Below are positions 34,264-46,547 of a stretch of DNA of 64,000 nt, one piece after another. Made by a program: the position numbers and the translations under genes. Positions within the stretch are counted from its first letter, which is position 1. Every line of letters begins with the position of its first letter. This stretch comes from Ascaphus truei (lineage: Eukaryota > Chordata > Amphibia > Anura > Ascaphidae). Location: assembly GCA_036426205.1 (NCBI GenBank), contig CM071569.1:124001-188000 (forward strand). Direction: 5' to 3'. Under the pieces are notes generated by a model that saw nothing but the letters and a program-made list of their open reading frames with translations, ran no database searches and was not told the DNA's origin.

Positions 34264-35100
34264 TGTTATCTCTCAGCGAAGACCGCTTGTGTTATCGCTG
34301 GACTAGTGCTAGGGGGAGCAGTCAGAATGGGCGAGGGGATGAGGGGTCGGGAGTGGGGCTGCTGGGACAGTAGCAGCGGTTGGAAAAGGGGAGGAAAATC
34401 GACCCTAATGGGGTCTAAACGTGTGTGACCGGTCTTAGAGAAAGAACCGGTTAGTGGGGTATAAGACCCTTGGGGGCGGGTCCGAGAACGCTCTCCAGTG
34501 AAGGCGGGTCGGGTGGAGACCCAGAAGATTCTGTGGCTTCAACCGGCCTCTGCCTCGCCGGGTTGGCTCATTCGGTGGGATGTCAGGCCCGCAGGACTTT
34601 TTGCTCCACCTAGCCGTAAGTGGGCGGGCGTGGGCGAGGGAGGGGTAACTGGGTCGGGAGGTGAGGGGTTGGGGACGTTAAAGGTCGCTGTGGGAATGAT
34701 TGCTCGAAAGGGCGGGGGGGGGAAGAGGGGGGGACAAGGAGGGAGGGGGTGATGAAGGGGGAGCATGGGGAGGGATTGTTTTGAAAAAAAAAAAAAAAAT
34801 TTTTTAATTTACTTAACAAATATTGTAAGGGATCCTTCACCGATCGGTCTAGTGATGATTTTCTTGTGCGTTTGCATATGCACCCCCTTACTTCCCTCAT
34901 TTTCTATTCTATCCTTCTCTTTTTCTTTATTTTCTTCTCTTTTTGCCATTTTTCTTTTCCTTCTCTCTTTCTTTTCCCTCCCCCCACCTTCCCTTCTTTT
35001 CATTCTTTTTCTTTCTTTTTCTCTCTTTTTCCTTTTCCTCTTTCTCTATTTCTTTTTCTATTTCTTCCCCCCCCCCGCCTCGGGCCACGCTCACTGCGGG
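34264..35100. other. upstream flank of LINE endonuclease ORF; low complexity
   Basis: G-rich DNA (34310-34760), a poly-A run at 34784-34798 and C/T-rich DNA (34900-35080). On the minus strand it would be the region before ORF2, but no ORF1 product is recognisable. Confidence 0.45.
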
Positions 35101-35992
35101 GACCACGGGGAGTCCACGGGTTGCTACTGCGCAAGCGCGTTTACCCGGGGCTCCTGTGTGTGTCCTGGAAGGCGTGCGGCAACAGGGAGGGGCTTAGGGG
35201 TTTCCTCTTTCTTTCCCTCTCCTCCTCGGTGGTGCGTGCACACCAGGATGACGTGGTGGATGGTGCCAACGGGCGCGTGCACGTTCGGCAAGCTCCCCCG
35301 CCCCCGAGACACGCTCCATGGTCACCATAGTAAGGAAGCCCTTTGCTGGCTCTGCGCAAGCACATTTTAGCTGGGGGGGTTTTCCCGTCCCTGCTGGCCC
35401 AGGATTTTGTGTGGGAGGCGGGTCTGCCTGCAGGGGCGCGTGTGCGCGCTCTGATGACCCCACACCAGAATCTCATTGCCCAGATTGTAGGGAGGATCCC
35501 AGATATGGTTCAGGATTGGTAAGCCAATTATTTCTTAGTCTTTAAATATGTTAATGATGATGGGATGTGTATGCCTTGATAAAGTGCTCTGTGTAGCACG
35601 AAACAGCACGTTGGTAGGGTAATGCCTTGCCCTTTTTCCTTCCATGACTATTAACATTTTTATGAATAGCGCACTTTCCTCCTAATTTCTTGTTCGGATG
35701 ATTCCGGTTGTGCTCTGCCATTTCTCTCTCTTATCTGCATCCAGTCCCTCAAGCAGATGAAGAACATTAAGCTGTTTGATGCATGTAAAGCAAATCACAG
35801 TCTGCAGCATTTCCAATATGGTGGTTGGACATTGCTGGCAACATAAATATTCTCATCAACAAGACTTGTACCTTCTTGTGCTTTTGGTTGGAAAGCAACA
35901 CATTTACACAGGAAAGAACAATCACTGACTAAAGGACTAAAAAGTATGAGAACTGAAAGAAGGTGAAAGAAGGCAAAGTGTAATATAAATAC

Positions 35993-37288
35993 TGTGACGG
36001 TGAAGGGGTTAACCAGGCTCATCAATAAAGGTCAAGCTCACTTGGTTAACCCTGACCCGTGTGTTAGGGTCTTAGAGTGTCAGCTCTGGGACCCAGGTGT
36101 CGAAAATGTATGACTGCAACTGTATACCAATTTTGCGGCATTAAAGATGTATTTGTCTTTTGCCTTTACTGGGTGCTGGGATCGAGAGATTTCTAGGCTG
36201 TAGGTTTCAGGGTGGGTTTGTCAGAGAAAGTCTTTACAGGATGTGGCTATGTATCGGGGATCCAAAGTTATGGGATACCCCAAAAGTTGTATCCGAGAAT
36301 CGAGTGAGATTCTCGGAAACAGCCAAGCACATTACTCCGCTAAACACTGACTCTGAAAGCATTATTGCTGCTCACCGCCAGGATCCCTGCTGCAGCATCT
36401 TCCAGACAAGCTAAATGAGTATGAGGGGTTAAAATATAATTGTGGCTATACATGGGGTCCCTAGTATAACAGAGGTTCCCCAACATAGCAGAGATACCCA
36501 GGTGTATACCGAGGTACACTGAACCTAGTGTAGGAGTCCAGGGGCTGCTCCAGCTAGGTTATAATGCTGAGCAGGTTTTACAGTGTCTAAAAGTTTAAAA
36601 GTATTTTCTCATGTGTGCCAAGAATGAGGCTAGTGAATGTAGGGAATATATACACTCACTCCATCCCTGACACCAGAATAAGGACTCATAACTTTTAACA
36701 CACAGGACACAATATATTTTATTAAATGGGTTCAGTTTAATACGTATATATATTGTTAACCTGTCTGGCAGGACAGCCTGTAGGCGAGGTCAGACAATAG
36801 TCCACATGTGTAGCTTCAGGTTAAAGCAAATGTTAAGTGGTTTTATTTCTCCACAGCAGAACTAAACATTTGGGCACACTGTCCCTTTAAGGCAATACAA
36901 AACCCATAGGAAACATTGCAGCAAAATAACACCTACTCCACATTAGGAGAACTTACTAACAATCATAGCCCTATCTATCAGGCTGGCTGGCTGGCAATCT
37001 CCAGTTCCCAACCTTTTAACATATAACACAACAGTCAGGAAACAATATTAAAGTTCTTACTGTGTTTAGAGAAGGTTGGAAATCCATATGGCTAGCAGCT
37101 TGCATAGGACAGCTCTGCAGTCTGAGACAGCTACCTTCCACAAGCATAACATTTATTATCAAGGGTGGCTGTCAGCTGTCTCCGCGTACTTCCATTCTTC
37201 CTGGGTTAACCCTCTGAGTGCTGGATGAAGGACTCAGATGTATGTTTCCTCAGGCATAACTATTAGTTCCTGACTTCACCCTGTCACA
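35993..37288. repeat. possible mobile element with TGTGAC...GTCACA ends
   Basis: Starts TGTGACGGTGAAGGGGTTAA and ends CTGACTTCACCCTGTCACA, an imperfect inverted match of about 17 bp. It is 1.3 kb with no ORF. A target duplication could not be seen, so it may be a TIR element or an LTR. Repeat copy R1 begins directly to its right. Confidence 0.4.
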
Positions 37289-37660
37289 ACCTGTATATGA
37301 ATTGAGGGATTTTCTAAGTCCTGGATTCCGGCCAGTCCAGATGGCGACCAAGCTTGGTGCCTCTGTTTCTGTGCGGAGTCCGTACTTGAAAGCCTCAGGG
37401 ATGCCAAGATATTAGAACAGGAGGAGTACTGCAGTTATACTTGAGTACCCACGTCCTGGGTTAACACAAGGCTATCCGGCAACCATTTGCCCAACCCCCA
37501 ACTCTGTGGAGCTTGGACAGCGGGTGGGCTCAGTATGCAAAGAGGCAGAGGTGCCAGGTTGGTGCATGCCCCTTTGCAGACCGAGAAAAGGTGCCTTCCC
37601 GGCTTTACAACCTGGCAAATTGGTGATTGGCTGGCAGGAGAATTCCCATGCTCTGATAGG
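37289..37660 (+). repeat. dispersed repeat R1, copy 2
   Basis: Same family and orientation as 3085-3445, with shared ACCAAGCTTGGTGCCT, GGTGGGCTCAGTATGCAAAG and TGATTGGCTGGCAGGAGAAT. Non-coding; class unknown. Confidence 0.7.
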
Positions 37661-40350
37661 CTTTAGAGGTTTGTGAATGGAAGTCAGAAACCCATAAGAA
37701 ACTTTGCTGCCAATCAGGAGCGCAGATTCCAAGCGCCAAACCAACAGCGGCAAATTCAAAGATGTTTACAACTGAATAGATGCGAGCCAGCATCAGATAT
37801 TTTCAAGTCAGAAAAGTTTCTAAGTCCAGCTTTTTAGAATGTAGCGGTCGCGGTCGGCATTACATGCCGAAATCAGTGCCAGGACTTTTCCGAGTAACTA
37901 CCGGTCATTGGAAAGTGCTCTAAAAAGGTAATCTTAAGGAATTTCGTTCCAGAAATTGATTTATTCGTTAGCCCCATTCCCAATATGTGTGTTTAACTTG
38001 AATTATGTAACTTTGTGTGTTTGTCTTCACCGAGAAATATATTACCATTTATTTTGCCATCTTGTTTTGCTCAATCAATGATCCCAGTTATAAAAAGGTG
38101 TTAAGAAACCTGGTCTCCAGTGACAAATACCAAGTCGGTACTTACTCTCCGAGAGAACAAACAGAACCGGGTTACTGGGTCTCATCCACCAGTGTATGAA
38201 TCTGACTCAGGCTCCGTTAATCGGGTCCTTCCTGATTCCTGATTTCATCACCACTTACTAACTTCTATTAAATGTAATGTACTTTACTGCAGAATAAAGG
38301 TTACTTCCGTTTGCTGAATGATGTCCTCGTTATTAACCTTTTTTCTTTAAACAAATGCTGTTTCTGTTGCTCTCTTGTATGGGTAAAGGAGAAGCACAAT
38401 CGTAATTATGTTAACTCCTTTGAAGTGGCTAAACCCGATTCAAAACCATAGTGTAAGGCTCTTTGGCCCAGATCCACAGGGCTCCGTTTATTAATTAGTG
38501 AGGCATTCGTTAAGTTCTAATGTCAGGTTAAGTGTTGTTTTCCACCAGAAAAGGCATTGCATTAAGTATGATGGCTGTTACTGTAGTTCTGAAGAATGTA
38601 ATAAGGTTTCCCCTTAGCAAAGCATATCCACAGACATGTCTTACCTAAAGGTGGTGTTACTCCCATCCAGACCCTGAAATGTGGGGAGAGGGGAAAGTCA
38701 AAGGGGGGAGAGGGAGAGGAGGAAGAGAAGATTGGGGAGGGACAAAACAGGGGAGATGTGGTGTGAGAAAGGTAGGAGAAGGAGGAAGAAAGTTGGGGAG
38801 AGGGGAAGGGAGAAAGAAGGGGAGATGGGAAAAAGGGGGGGGAGTAAGGAGGGGAGAGAGGGAGAAAGGTGGGGAGAGGGGGAGGAAGAAAGGAGGGGCG
38901 AGGGGAGGGAGAAAAGAGGGGAGAAGAGGAGGGAGAAAGGAAGGGAGAGGTGGGGGAGAGAGAAAGGAGGGGAGGACGAAATGAGGAGAGAAGAGCTAAG
39001 GGAAAGAGCTCTTCCTATCTACTACTGCCCCATCTTTCCCTCTCCACTCTCCTCCACCCTTCCTATTTCACCCTTGCCCCTCCCAGAAAAAAACTATTTT
39101 TCAAGTTCTTGATTGGAGTAATGACATCTAAGACATGTGTAGTACCCCCTCCCCCCCTTAAGTGAGATCACTAACTAGTGATTTGTGGTACGGTGCATAC
39201 CTGTTTGGTAGAACACAAGGCCAGAGGGCTCCACGATAGTATGGGGAAGCATCAGGACAAGCTTTCAAATGCTGGTTCATATTCCTTTAGTGCAGCACCT
39301 CCATCCCATGAGGGTCCTGGGGATAGCCAGGATGATCCACACAGGAAACTCTTTTGGATCCCCACTGACACAGCACACCATATATTGTACAGGTCTTTAT
39401 TTCATAGTACTGGTCCACAGCATAGGTCCTGGAGTAGAACCCACAGAGCTTGATGCGCTGCAGGCTCCTCCTCAGCTCCCTTACCTCCTGATTGGATAAG
39501 GGGTAAATGCTTCCACTCCACAGGAGGAGGGAAAGGAACTCCCAGAATTTAGGAGAGTGCCAGCTTTTGTACCCCAGGGAGGGGCTTGTAACCCTGCCCC
39601 ATAACAGTGCAGGTCCGATACTGACAGGCATCACACCACGGCGTGTGACCCAGCCAGTACCCTCTCCAAGGATGACACTCTCTAGTTGTTATTAGGCCAG
39701 CCCCTGGATTAAGCCATAGTGTATCCAGTCTGCAAACAACAAGCTAGGCCTCCATTAGGGAGTTTAACCCCAACACTTCCTGTTCCTATCAGGACTTAAA
39801 CTGCCGGGGCCAAAGAAAATATGGTAGCCAGAGTTGGGGGCTACACATGCATAATGGAAGCCATGTTATTTAAAGCTAACACAAGGCAGTGCTAATGAGC
39901 ATGGAATTAAGGCTATGTATATGATATTCATGTGGCATTTAATTAGCTTGTTGATATGCGTTAACTTCAGGGGACATAATGTTAATTAAAGATTGTGATA
40001 ATGACTTTTGTTAGCACAGAGGTAATGAGCCTTTGTGTCCTGGGGCCTGTGTGGCCTTTGGCCTCAGGTGTCAAACCTTGGAGTGAGAATTTTACAGCAT
40101 AGTCCTGAAAAAGTATTTTGTGAATTATTAAGTGAACAAGGTTGGTACCAATACTCTTTATTTCAGACAGTACATTTCACAAGCTTGGAAATATGACATG
40201 GATGACATCACTGTGGCTCTGCATCATCATGGCGATTTCCTCATTTTTATTATTTTATTTTTGCAGAATAAAAGGGAACCGCTATTATGTGAGACACGTT
40301 TTTATAATCCCTTAGAAATGAACAGCCATTCTTATATTCATAATAATAAT

Positions 40351-40383
<33 letters not shown>

Positions 40384-40465
40384 AACAATAATAATAATAA
40401 TACATAATATCAACATCCCTAAAATAATTTGAAATAATAACTGTTGCAAAATAAAAGATACACTG
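37661..40465. other. intergenic; purine-rich minisatellite 38670-39015
   Basis: 38670-39015 is an (GGGAGAGR)n-like purine tract with repeats around GAGGGAGAAAGGAGGGGAG. 40340-40407 is an ATA/ACA trinucleotide microsatellite. No supported coding sequence; the lysine/glutamate/glycine-rich frames are artefacts. Confidence 0.6.
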
Positions 40466-41617
40466 TTTTTTTTTTTAACTTGTCATTTTTATTGGGTTTT
40501 CAAGTAGGTTACAGTCATAATACATTGCCGGTTCAAATTTGTGTCATGCATTTTCAATATCTGATCTGTATAACGACTGTGAAACATTCATTTTCAGTAG
40601 CGTTTTGACGGTGTATATTAAAAATAATAAAAAACTAAAGAAAATGGAACGGTAGGGAGGAGGAGGGGGGGAGGGGTGGGGGGGGAATGTTGGATTGCCA
40701 AGATACCATACCGGGTCATCGGAGTCGCCCTGTTATCCTTAAGTGCATGGGATGTATCTGTTCTATGCCGGATCCTGTGGGCGTTGTATGTGTTTGAACA
40801 CCTCCGAGACTCCTATCTGATACTGCATCATAGGAGAACGCATTTTATATTTATCAAAGCAGTATTGTGGATCTTACTACCCCTGGGATGTCTGTCTGTG
40901 CCAGCCATGGTGACCAGACTTTTAGAAAATTTTCGCCAGAGTCGTTAACTAAACTTGTTAACTTCTCCATCTGGCAGACGAGCCAAATTCTGTTTCGAAT
41001 CTTGGGAATTGAAGGAATTTCACAATGTTTCCATAAAGCCGCGATCTCGCACCTCGCTGCCGTTGCAAAATGAGCTATAAGTTTAAGGTCTGCTTTTGAG
41101 ATTCCCCTATGAGCTCTGCCCAATAAGAAGAGCCCTGGGTCGAATGGAATTTTGAGGCCCAAAATCCTCTCTAGCCAATCTCTGATTTTATGCCATAACG
41201 GAGCCAGTCGAGGGCAGGACCACAGCATATGTAACAGATCCGCAGGATCTCCGCATTGTCGAGGGCACAATGGGGAGATCCCTTTGGAAAATTTCGATAA
41301 TTTGAGTGGGGTCAGATACCACCTCATCAGGACTTTATATGCGTTCTCATTCAATGTTGTACATATTGAGCTCTTGGCTGCTGCCGTTGCTATTTGAGTC
41401 CATGAATCTTCATCTATGGTCTCACCAAGATCTGCTTCCCACTTTAACATGTACCCTAATTTTTGGGTGACTTTGGCCGCTGAACTGACTACTTCTCTAT
41501 ACAACTGCGATGTGAGTCCCTTAGTTGTTGTCTCTCTGAGACAGAGCTTTTCAAATATCGTCAATGGGGGGTGTGGGCTTGTTTTATTATAAAATGCTCT
41601 GATCTGGAGGTACCTAA

Positions 41618-41688
41618 ANNNNNNNNNNNNNNNNNNNNNNNNNNNNNNNNNNNNNNNNNNNNNNNNNNNNNNNNNNNNNNNNNNNNNN
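41618..41688. other. assembly gap (71 N)
   Basis: N run inside the LINE C-terminal region. The frame continues across it. Confidence 1.
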
Positions 41689-42806
41689 CCTCCCTCCAGA
41701 TCTTTAAGTCTTGAGATATTATTGTGTTTCCATAGTATAAAGTTTGCACTATCTAGACCTGGAGCAAAGTGTGGGTTCCCCCACAGGGGCGTCATCAATG
41801 TATTTTTGGTAGTGAGGCCACATTTGAATTTGACAGCATCCCAGATTGCTAATGAATTGGTCATTGAGGATAGCGGCTGGTGTATAGCTTTTAATCTCGC
41901 TATTTTTGGGGTCCATATTAGATGGCTTAGCTCCAATGGGAGCAGGCCGTGCTCTCGACTGCTACCCATCTTTTCGAATCGGGTTTATCTGCCATTAGAG
42001 ATTTGACATAATTGGCCGCTCTGTAGTATGATACCAAGCAAGGTATGCCACGCCACTTCTTTCTGTGTTTCAAGATGTTTGTTTGTTAATTCGTGCCTTT
42101 TTACCCCCCATATAAATTTGGATAAGGTGGTTTGTAACTTGTTAATTCTGTCAGATGTAAGGGAACTGGAGAGTGTTTGGAACAGTACAAAATGCGTGGG
42201 AGTAAATTCATCTTTATGCTGTATATTTTGCCTATCCAGATATTTAATTTTGACCAGCACCTTAGATCTTCTCTCAGGGTTCGAATGAGCTTGGTAGTTA
42301 GCTTTGTAGATTTCCCGTAAGTACGGGTAATAAAGACCCCCGGTATTTGATCGCTTTATTTTGCCACCGGAAGTTAAAATTAAGTGATATAAAAAACGGC
42401 GGTCTCAGCTTTCGGGATCGTGATGTTTAAGGCCTCTGATTTCGTTTGGTTGATCTTGAACCCTGATATTTTGTTAAATTTATCCAGCAAGCTGAAGAGA
42501 TTGGGGAGAGAGGTGAGGGGCTTGGACAAAACCAAAAGGACATCGTCCGCATAGAGGGCAATTTTGTGAACTTGGGATTCGATTTCAATCCCTGAAATAT
42601 CCGGATTTTCCCTTACTTGAGCCGCGAGTGGCTCCATACACATGGCAAAGAACAGGGGAGATAGGGGGCAACCCTGTCTTGTTCCACTTCTGATCTTGAA
42701 AGGATCCGAGGGGAACCCTTGATGGATAACTCTAGCTGTTGGGCCTGCGTAAAGCGCCATTATGGCTGTGATTAAGTGACCATCGAATCCAAATGCTCCA
42801 AGCGTA

Positions 42807-43150
42807 CAGTGGCGACACGTTTAATTCTTAGTTGGCTAGTTCCGCAAGCTGGGAGATTTCCCGGCTTGCTAGCCAAATCCCCTCGGCGTGCCGCGCGTCA
42901 CCGATGCGCGGTCATGCTTCATCGGGTGCCTGCGCCCCATGCACCCGAGGGAGCCCTGGTGTCCCACGATGTGGGGGACGGCGGTGAGGGGTTCCGGGGG
43001 ACCCGGCTGACCCAGAGAGGGGAGGGGGAAGCCCCGATCGGAGGACTGCTCCTCCGAGGCTTCGGCGCGCGCACGGGACACCCCGGCACGCGCCCGGTTA
43101 CTGTCGCGGCCAAGACCGGGTAAAGGTAAGAATAAACTCAGCCGCGACAG
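42807..43150. mobile_element. 344-bp TA-flanked non-autonomous element inside the LINE
   Basis: Starts CAGTGGCGAC and ends GCCGCGACAG, an imperfect 10-bp inverted repeat (7 of 10 matching). It is flanked on both sides by TA (42805-42806 and 43151-43152). Taking out the insert and one TA rejoins the LINE frame exactly between WAYLKDT and LGAFGF. TA duplication and CAGT ends fit Tc1/mariner/pogo-type elements. The interior is CpG-rich and non-coding. It is younger than the LINE copy. Confidence 0.82.
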
Positions 43151-43639
43151 TATCTTTCAAGTATGCCCAGTCGATCCTATCAAACGCCTTTTCGGCATCT
43201 AGACTTAACGCCATAACTTTTACTTTGTTGGAATTGGCTATTTCTAACAGATCAATGATTCGTCGGATGTTATCGGCCGCTTGTCTATCTTTAACAAAGC
43301 CGACCTGATCTGGGTGTATTAGTCTAGGTAGGATCTGACTTAAACGGTTGGCAGTTAATACAGGACATACCACAAAGTCCTTCGGGAAGAGCATGCCCAG
43401 AATAGCTTGGGCAGCTGTACAATGAGTACAGATATTTGTATACAATTTGCTCTCCCAAAGGCAAGAGATCCACAGAGGTCACTGACCTTAATTGGATCTC
43501 CGCAGTTGTTTCTGTTGTTTTTTTTTTGTCTCCTTTCCTCCCCCCTTCCTACCCGCTGGATTGCCGCGATGCCCACTTGGTGTTGATGTCCATGCCAAAG
43601 ACTCCTCCAAAGCAAGGACGATGGATGTGAAGGTACAAT

Positions 43640-46010
43640 GCACCCCACCACACCATAAGCCACACATATCACTTAGAATAGTAGACCATATGACAGAGGC
43701 TTGGGGAAAAACGGATATGACGTCATTGAAAGCCTGTCACATGGTACTTGAACCAATCAGAGTAGGGATAGACTTCGAACGCTCTGATTGGCTGCCGTAC
43801 CATGTGAGGCCGGCCATGTTTCTTTTCATGACGTCATCTTAAAGGCAATTGAAGCAAAGCCATTCTGATTGGCTGTGCTTTCTTTGCCTTTAAGTGACAT
43901 CATTTTTTTTACATCGGCCAAAACACATGGTTTTCACGGCCCAATCAGGGCCGTGGGAACCATATGACGAAAATGTGATGTCATAGGCCTTTAAAAGCCT
44001 ATGTCATCTCAATTTGAAGCCAGACGCCGAGGAGGAAGGACCTCCTACTGAAGAAAGAAGACGAGGGCGTGGCAGCAGACGGGAAGAAGACCCCGGAAGA
44101 AGATAGAAGAATACAGATGAAGATGGATTACAAACAGAAGACCCCTGGATTGTCGTGTTTTATTATTTTAATGTTTATTATTTTATGTTTTTTTATTTTA
44201 TGGGTTCCTGTTCGTGGATTGGTTCATGAGTAAGCTGATCAACGGGAGTCGGTGGGGTCAAGTAATGGTAAGTTAAATAAAGAAATGTATTTAATGTTAA
44301 TGTGTTTTTTTTTTTTGCTTTTTCATGTGTTCATTTTTTTTTTTGCATATCATTTCTTGCCACTGTATGTATGTATGCATGTATGTATGTCTAGAGAGAT
44401 ATATACATACAGGGTAAGAAATGATAAAGTTGTTAAAGCTTGATTTACTGTATTGTAAATGATTGTGGCTATGCTGCTATGCATAGATGTGTGTTAAATG
44501 TATTTTATTATTAGAGAGATGTAATTTTTGGGCTTCTATGCTGTACTGTAGGTTATGGAGAGCCTTGCTTTAGTATATTGTAATTTTTGGTGTCCTTTTT
44601 TGTATGTTTTGAACTTGTTCTCTGTAACGATAGCTATAGTTAATTGTGTAATTTGTATGGATGGTATTTTAATTGTTTAGGGATGTAATTCATGTCTGTT
44701 AATTCATTGATGGTGACTTTATTGCATTACATAATATACTTCTTGTGATGTCAGACTATTTGAGTTGGATTATTGTATTGTTAACATTGATTTGCAGCGT
44801 GTACATGTAGCTTACATGTTATGCTACATGTATACACTGTAAATGCAATGTTTTAGGTGGTATTTGAGGCTTTAGATTGAATGATTAAATGAGATTTGTT
44901 TAGGAAATTGGTTTTTAATTCATTGAGGATGTTATGCATAAGTGGTGTTGCCATTGCAGGATGGCTTAACCCCTTAATTACCTTTGAGGTTATTACCCGA
45001 TAAGGTGATTAAGGGGTTCATTGGTATGTTAATGTCATTGATATGTATTGGCTATTTATTATTTTGGCAACGGACCCCAAGGATGATGCTGGCGACGGAG
45101 CCTTCTTATTGATGAGGTTAGTACAATTTTCTTTATTTTATTACGGTATTTAATGTGTTTAATAATGGCCAAATAATGTATTATCCCTATGTGGATAATA
45201 GTTATTTGGCACATTATTGTACTGTATGTGCTGGGGGAGGGGGTATTGGCCCCAAGGGTATTTGGTAGGACTCCCCTGTGGGTAGTGGGTGAGGGTGGTT
45301 AGGCCTCAGGGTGTGGGGGGGTTAGTGGGGGAGGGTATGTGGGTGATGGTGGGTTAACCCCTTAATGACTGTAGCGGTTAATAACCGCTATGGTGATTAA
45401 GGGGTTAGGGGACATTACATTGGATGTTTTTATTCTTGTGTCTGTTTTGCAGAAGCGGATGGGGCATGGGCAGGAGGAAGATGAGGATGGCCTTCATCGT
45501 GGCAGCCGCACATGGGTGAGTGCTATATGTATTTAATGTCTTTATTGTTCTGTATGTATTTTAAATGGACAACTGCAATGTTGCCCATTACTGTATTGTA
45601 TGTTGTGTATTGCTGCTATGTTTATTGGGGGCATTTGTCCCCAATAAACATGCTATTATGCGTTAACCCCTTCATTGCCTTAGCGGCTATCCGCTATGGT
45701 AATGAAGCAACATTAATGTATTTTAATAATATTGTGCGGGAGCAGGGGGCCCCCTGAGCTGAACCGCATTTAGTTATTTGTGGCTCAGAGACCCCCTGCT
45801 TCCCGAGTTACAGGCCCCGGTTTGGGGCATCGGTTACAGTGTGGACGCCATGTTTGTTGCGGGCACGTAGCGTATGGGACGATATAAACATGGTGACGAC
45901 ACTGCCCATCCGATCACACATACCGGGGCCTGTAACTCGGGAAGCAGGGGGTCCCTGGTCCACAAAGTGATGCGGTTCAGCTCGGGGGACCCCCTGCTCA
46001 CTGTACAGTA
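43640..46010. repeat. hairpin-rich repeat with exon-like modules
   Basis: At least eight inverted repeats occur in series: 43738-43806 (CACATGGTAC arms), 43828-43903, 43927-43965, 43978-44009 (GATGTCATAGGC arms), 44968-45018 and 45354-45408 (AACCCCTTAAT...ATTAAGGGGTT), 45662-45710, and 45747-46003 with arms of about 80 bp. Between them sit three short segments ending in donor-like GTAAGT (44268), GTTAGT (45117) and GTGAGT (45516). Each is followed by TATTTAATGT-type sequence. No protein is recognisable. Possibly a large non-autonomous DNA transposon. Confidence 0.6.
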
Positions 46011-46547
46011 TTATTAAATAAATATTAATGCTGCTTTGCTACCAATAAAGCTGGCTTGGGAAGGGGCCATTTGTTGTGTTAAGCAGCACCGCTACTCTGA
46101 AGTGTTGGGGGGGGGGGGGGGGGGAAACTAATGTGCGTTAGGGGAAGCCTTAACCCCCTTGAATGTCATGAGAGTTGGGTACGTCATGCTAGAAACGCTC
46201 ATTTTCTATGAGGATATCGCATTCACTGCTCCACTTCTACTCGCGCCCTGCCCGCCATGACCACATGATCGCCACGCCATGCAATTACGGGATTGAATCC
46301 TGGAAGATCAATGGCACTCAGATGCTGCTGGTCTTCCCACACCCAAACGGTTAAACCAGTGTTCCGCAAACTGTGGAACCTCGACCACCAATGGTCCTCA
46401 AAGTCTTTAGTGGTGGTCTTCAAAGCCTTTCACTTCATGCAACGTTCTTCCTGCAGTTTATGCATTTTTCATCAATGCTAACAAATTATTTGTATTTACA
46501 GGTCCACTTTCCTTTAAATATATCTTAAACATATATATATATATATA
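46011..46547. other. short flank; poly-G run and AT microsatellite
   Basis: Poly-G at 46108-46124 and (AT)n at 46530-46547 directly against the LTR start. No gene seen. Confidence 0.6.

Larger units (their letters stand above)
40466..43370 (-). mobile_element. Tx1/L1-like LINE, reverse-transcriptase half and 3' end (5'-truncated, interrupted)
   Basis: Read on the minus strand: LTANRLSQILPRLIHPDQVG and DAEKAFDRIDWAYLKDT (43.36-43.15 kb), a foreign insert, then GFDGHLITAIMALYAGPTAR and TRQGCPLSPLFFA. The catalytic YADD follows at about 42553-42542, and then FIWG. The C-terminal domain has a CCHC-like cluster (PRQCGDPADLLHMLWSCPRL). There are frameshifts near 42.37 and 41.98 kb and an assembly gap at 41618-41688. 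The 3' end has AATAAAAATGACAAG and a poly-A (poly-T on plus, 40467-40478). Non-functional. Same family style as 32977-34263. Confidence 0.88.

Noticed and set aside
34765..35370. 201-codon ORF over pyrimidine-rich DNA
   Set aside because: Phenylalanine/serine/leucine strings reflect a C/T tract; no family resemblance.
38679..39112. Glycine/glutamate/arginine-rich ORFs
   Set aside because: Explained by a purine-rich minisatellite.
32977..43370. The two LINE halves as one element split by later insertion
   Set aside because: Both are on the minus strand but the 5' (endonuclease) half lies downstream of the RT half, and about 100 codons are missing between them; two separate copies fit better.
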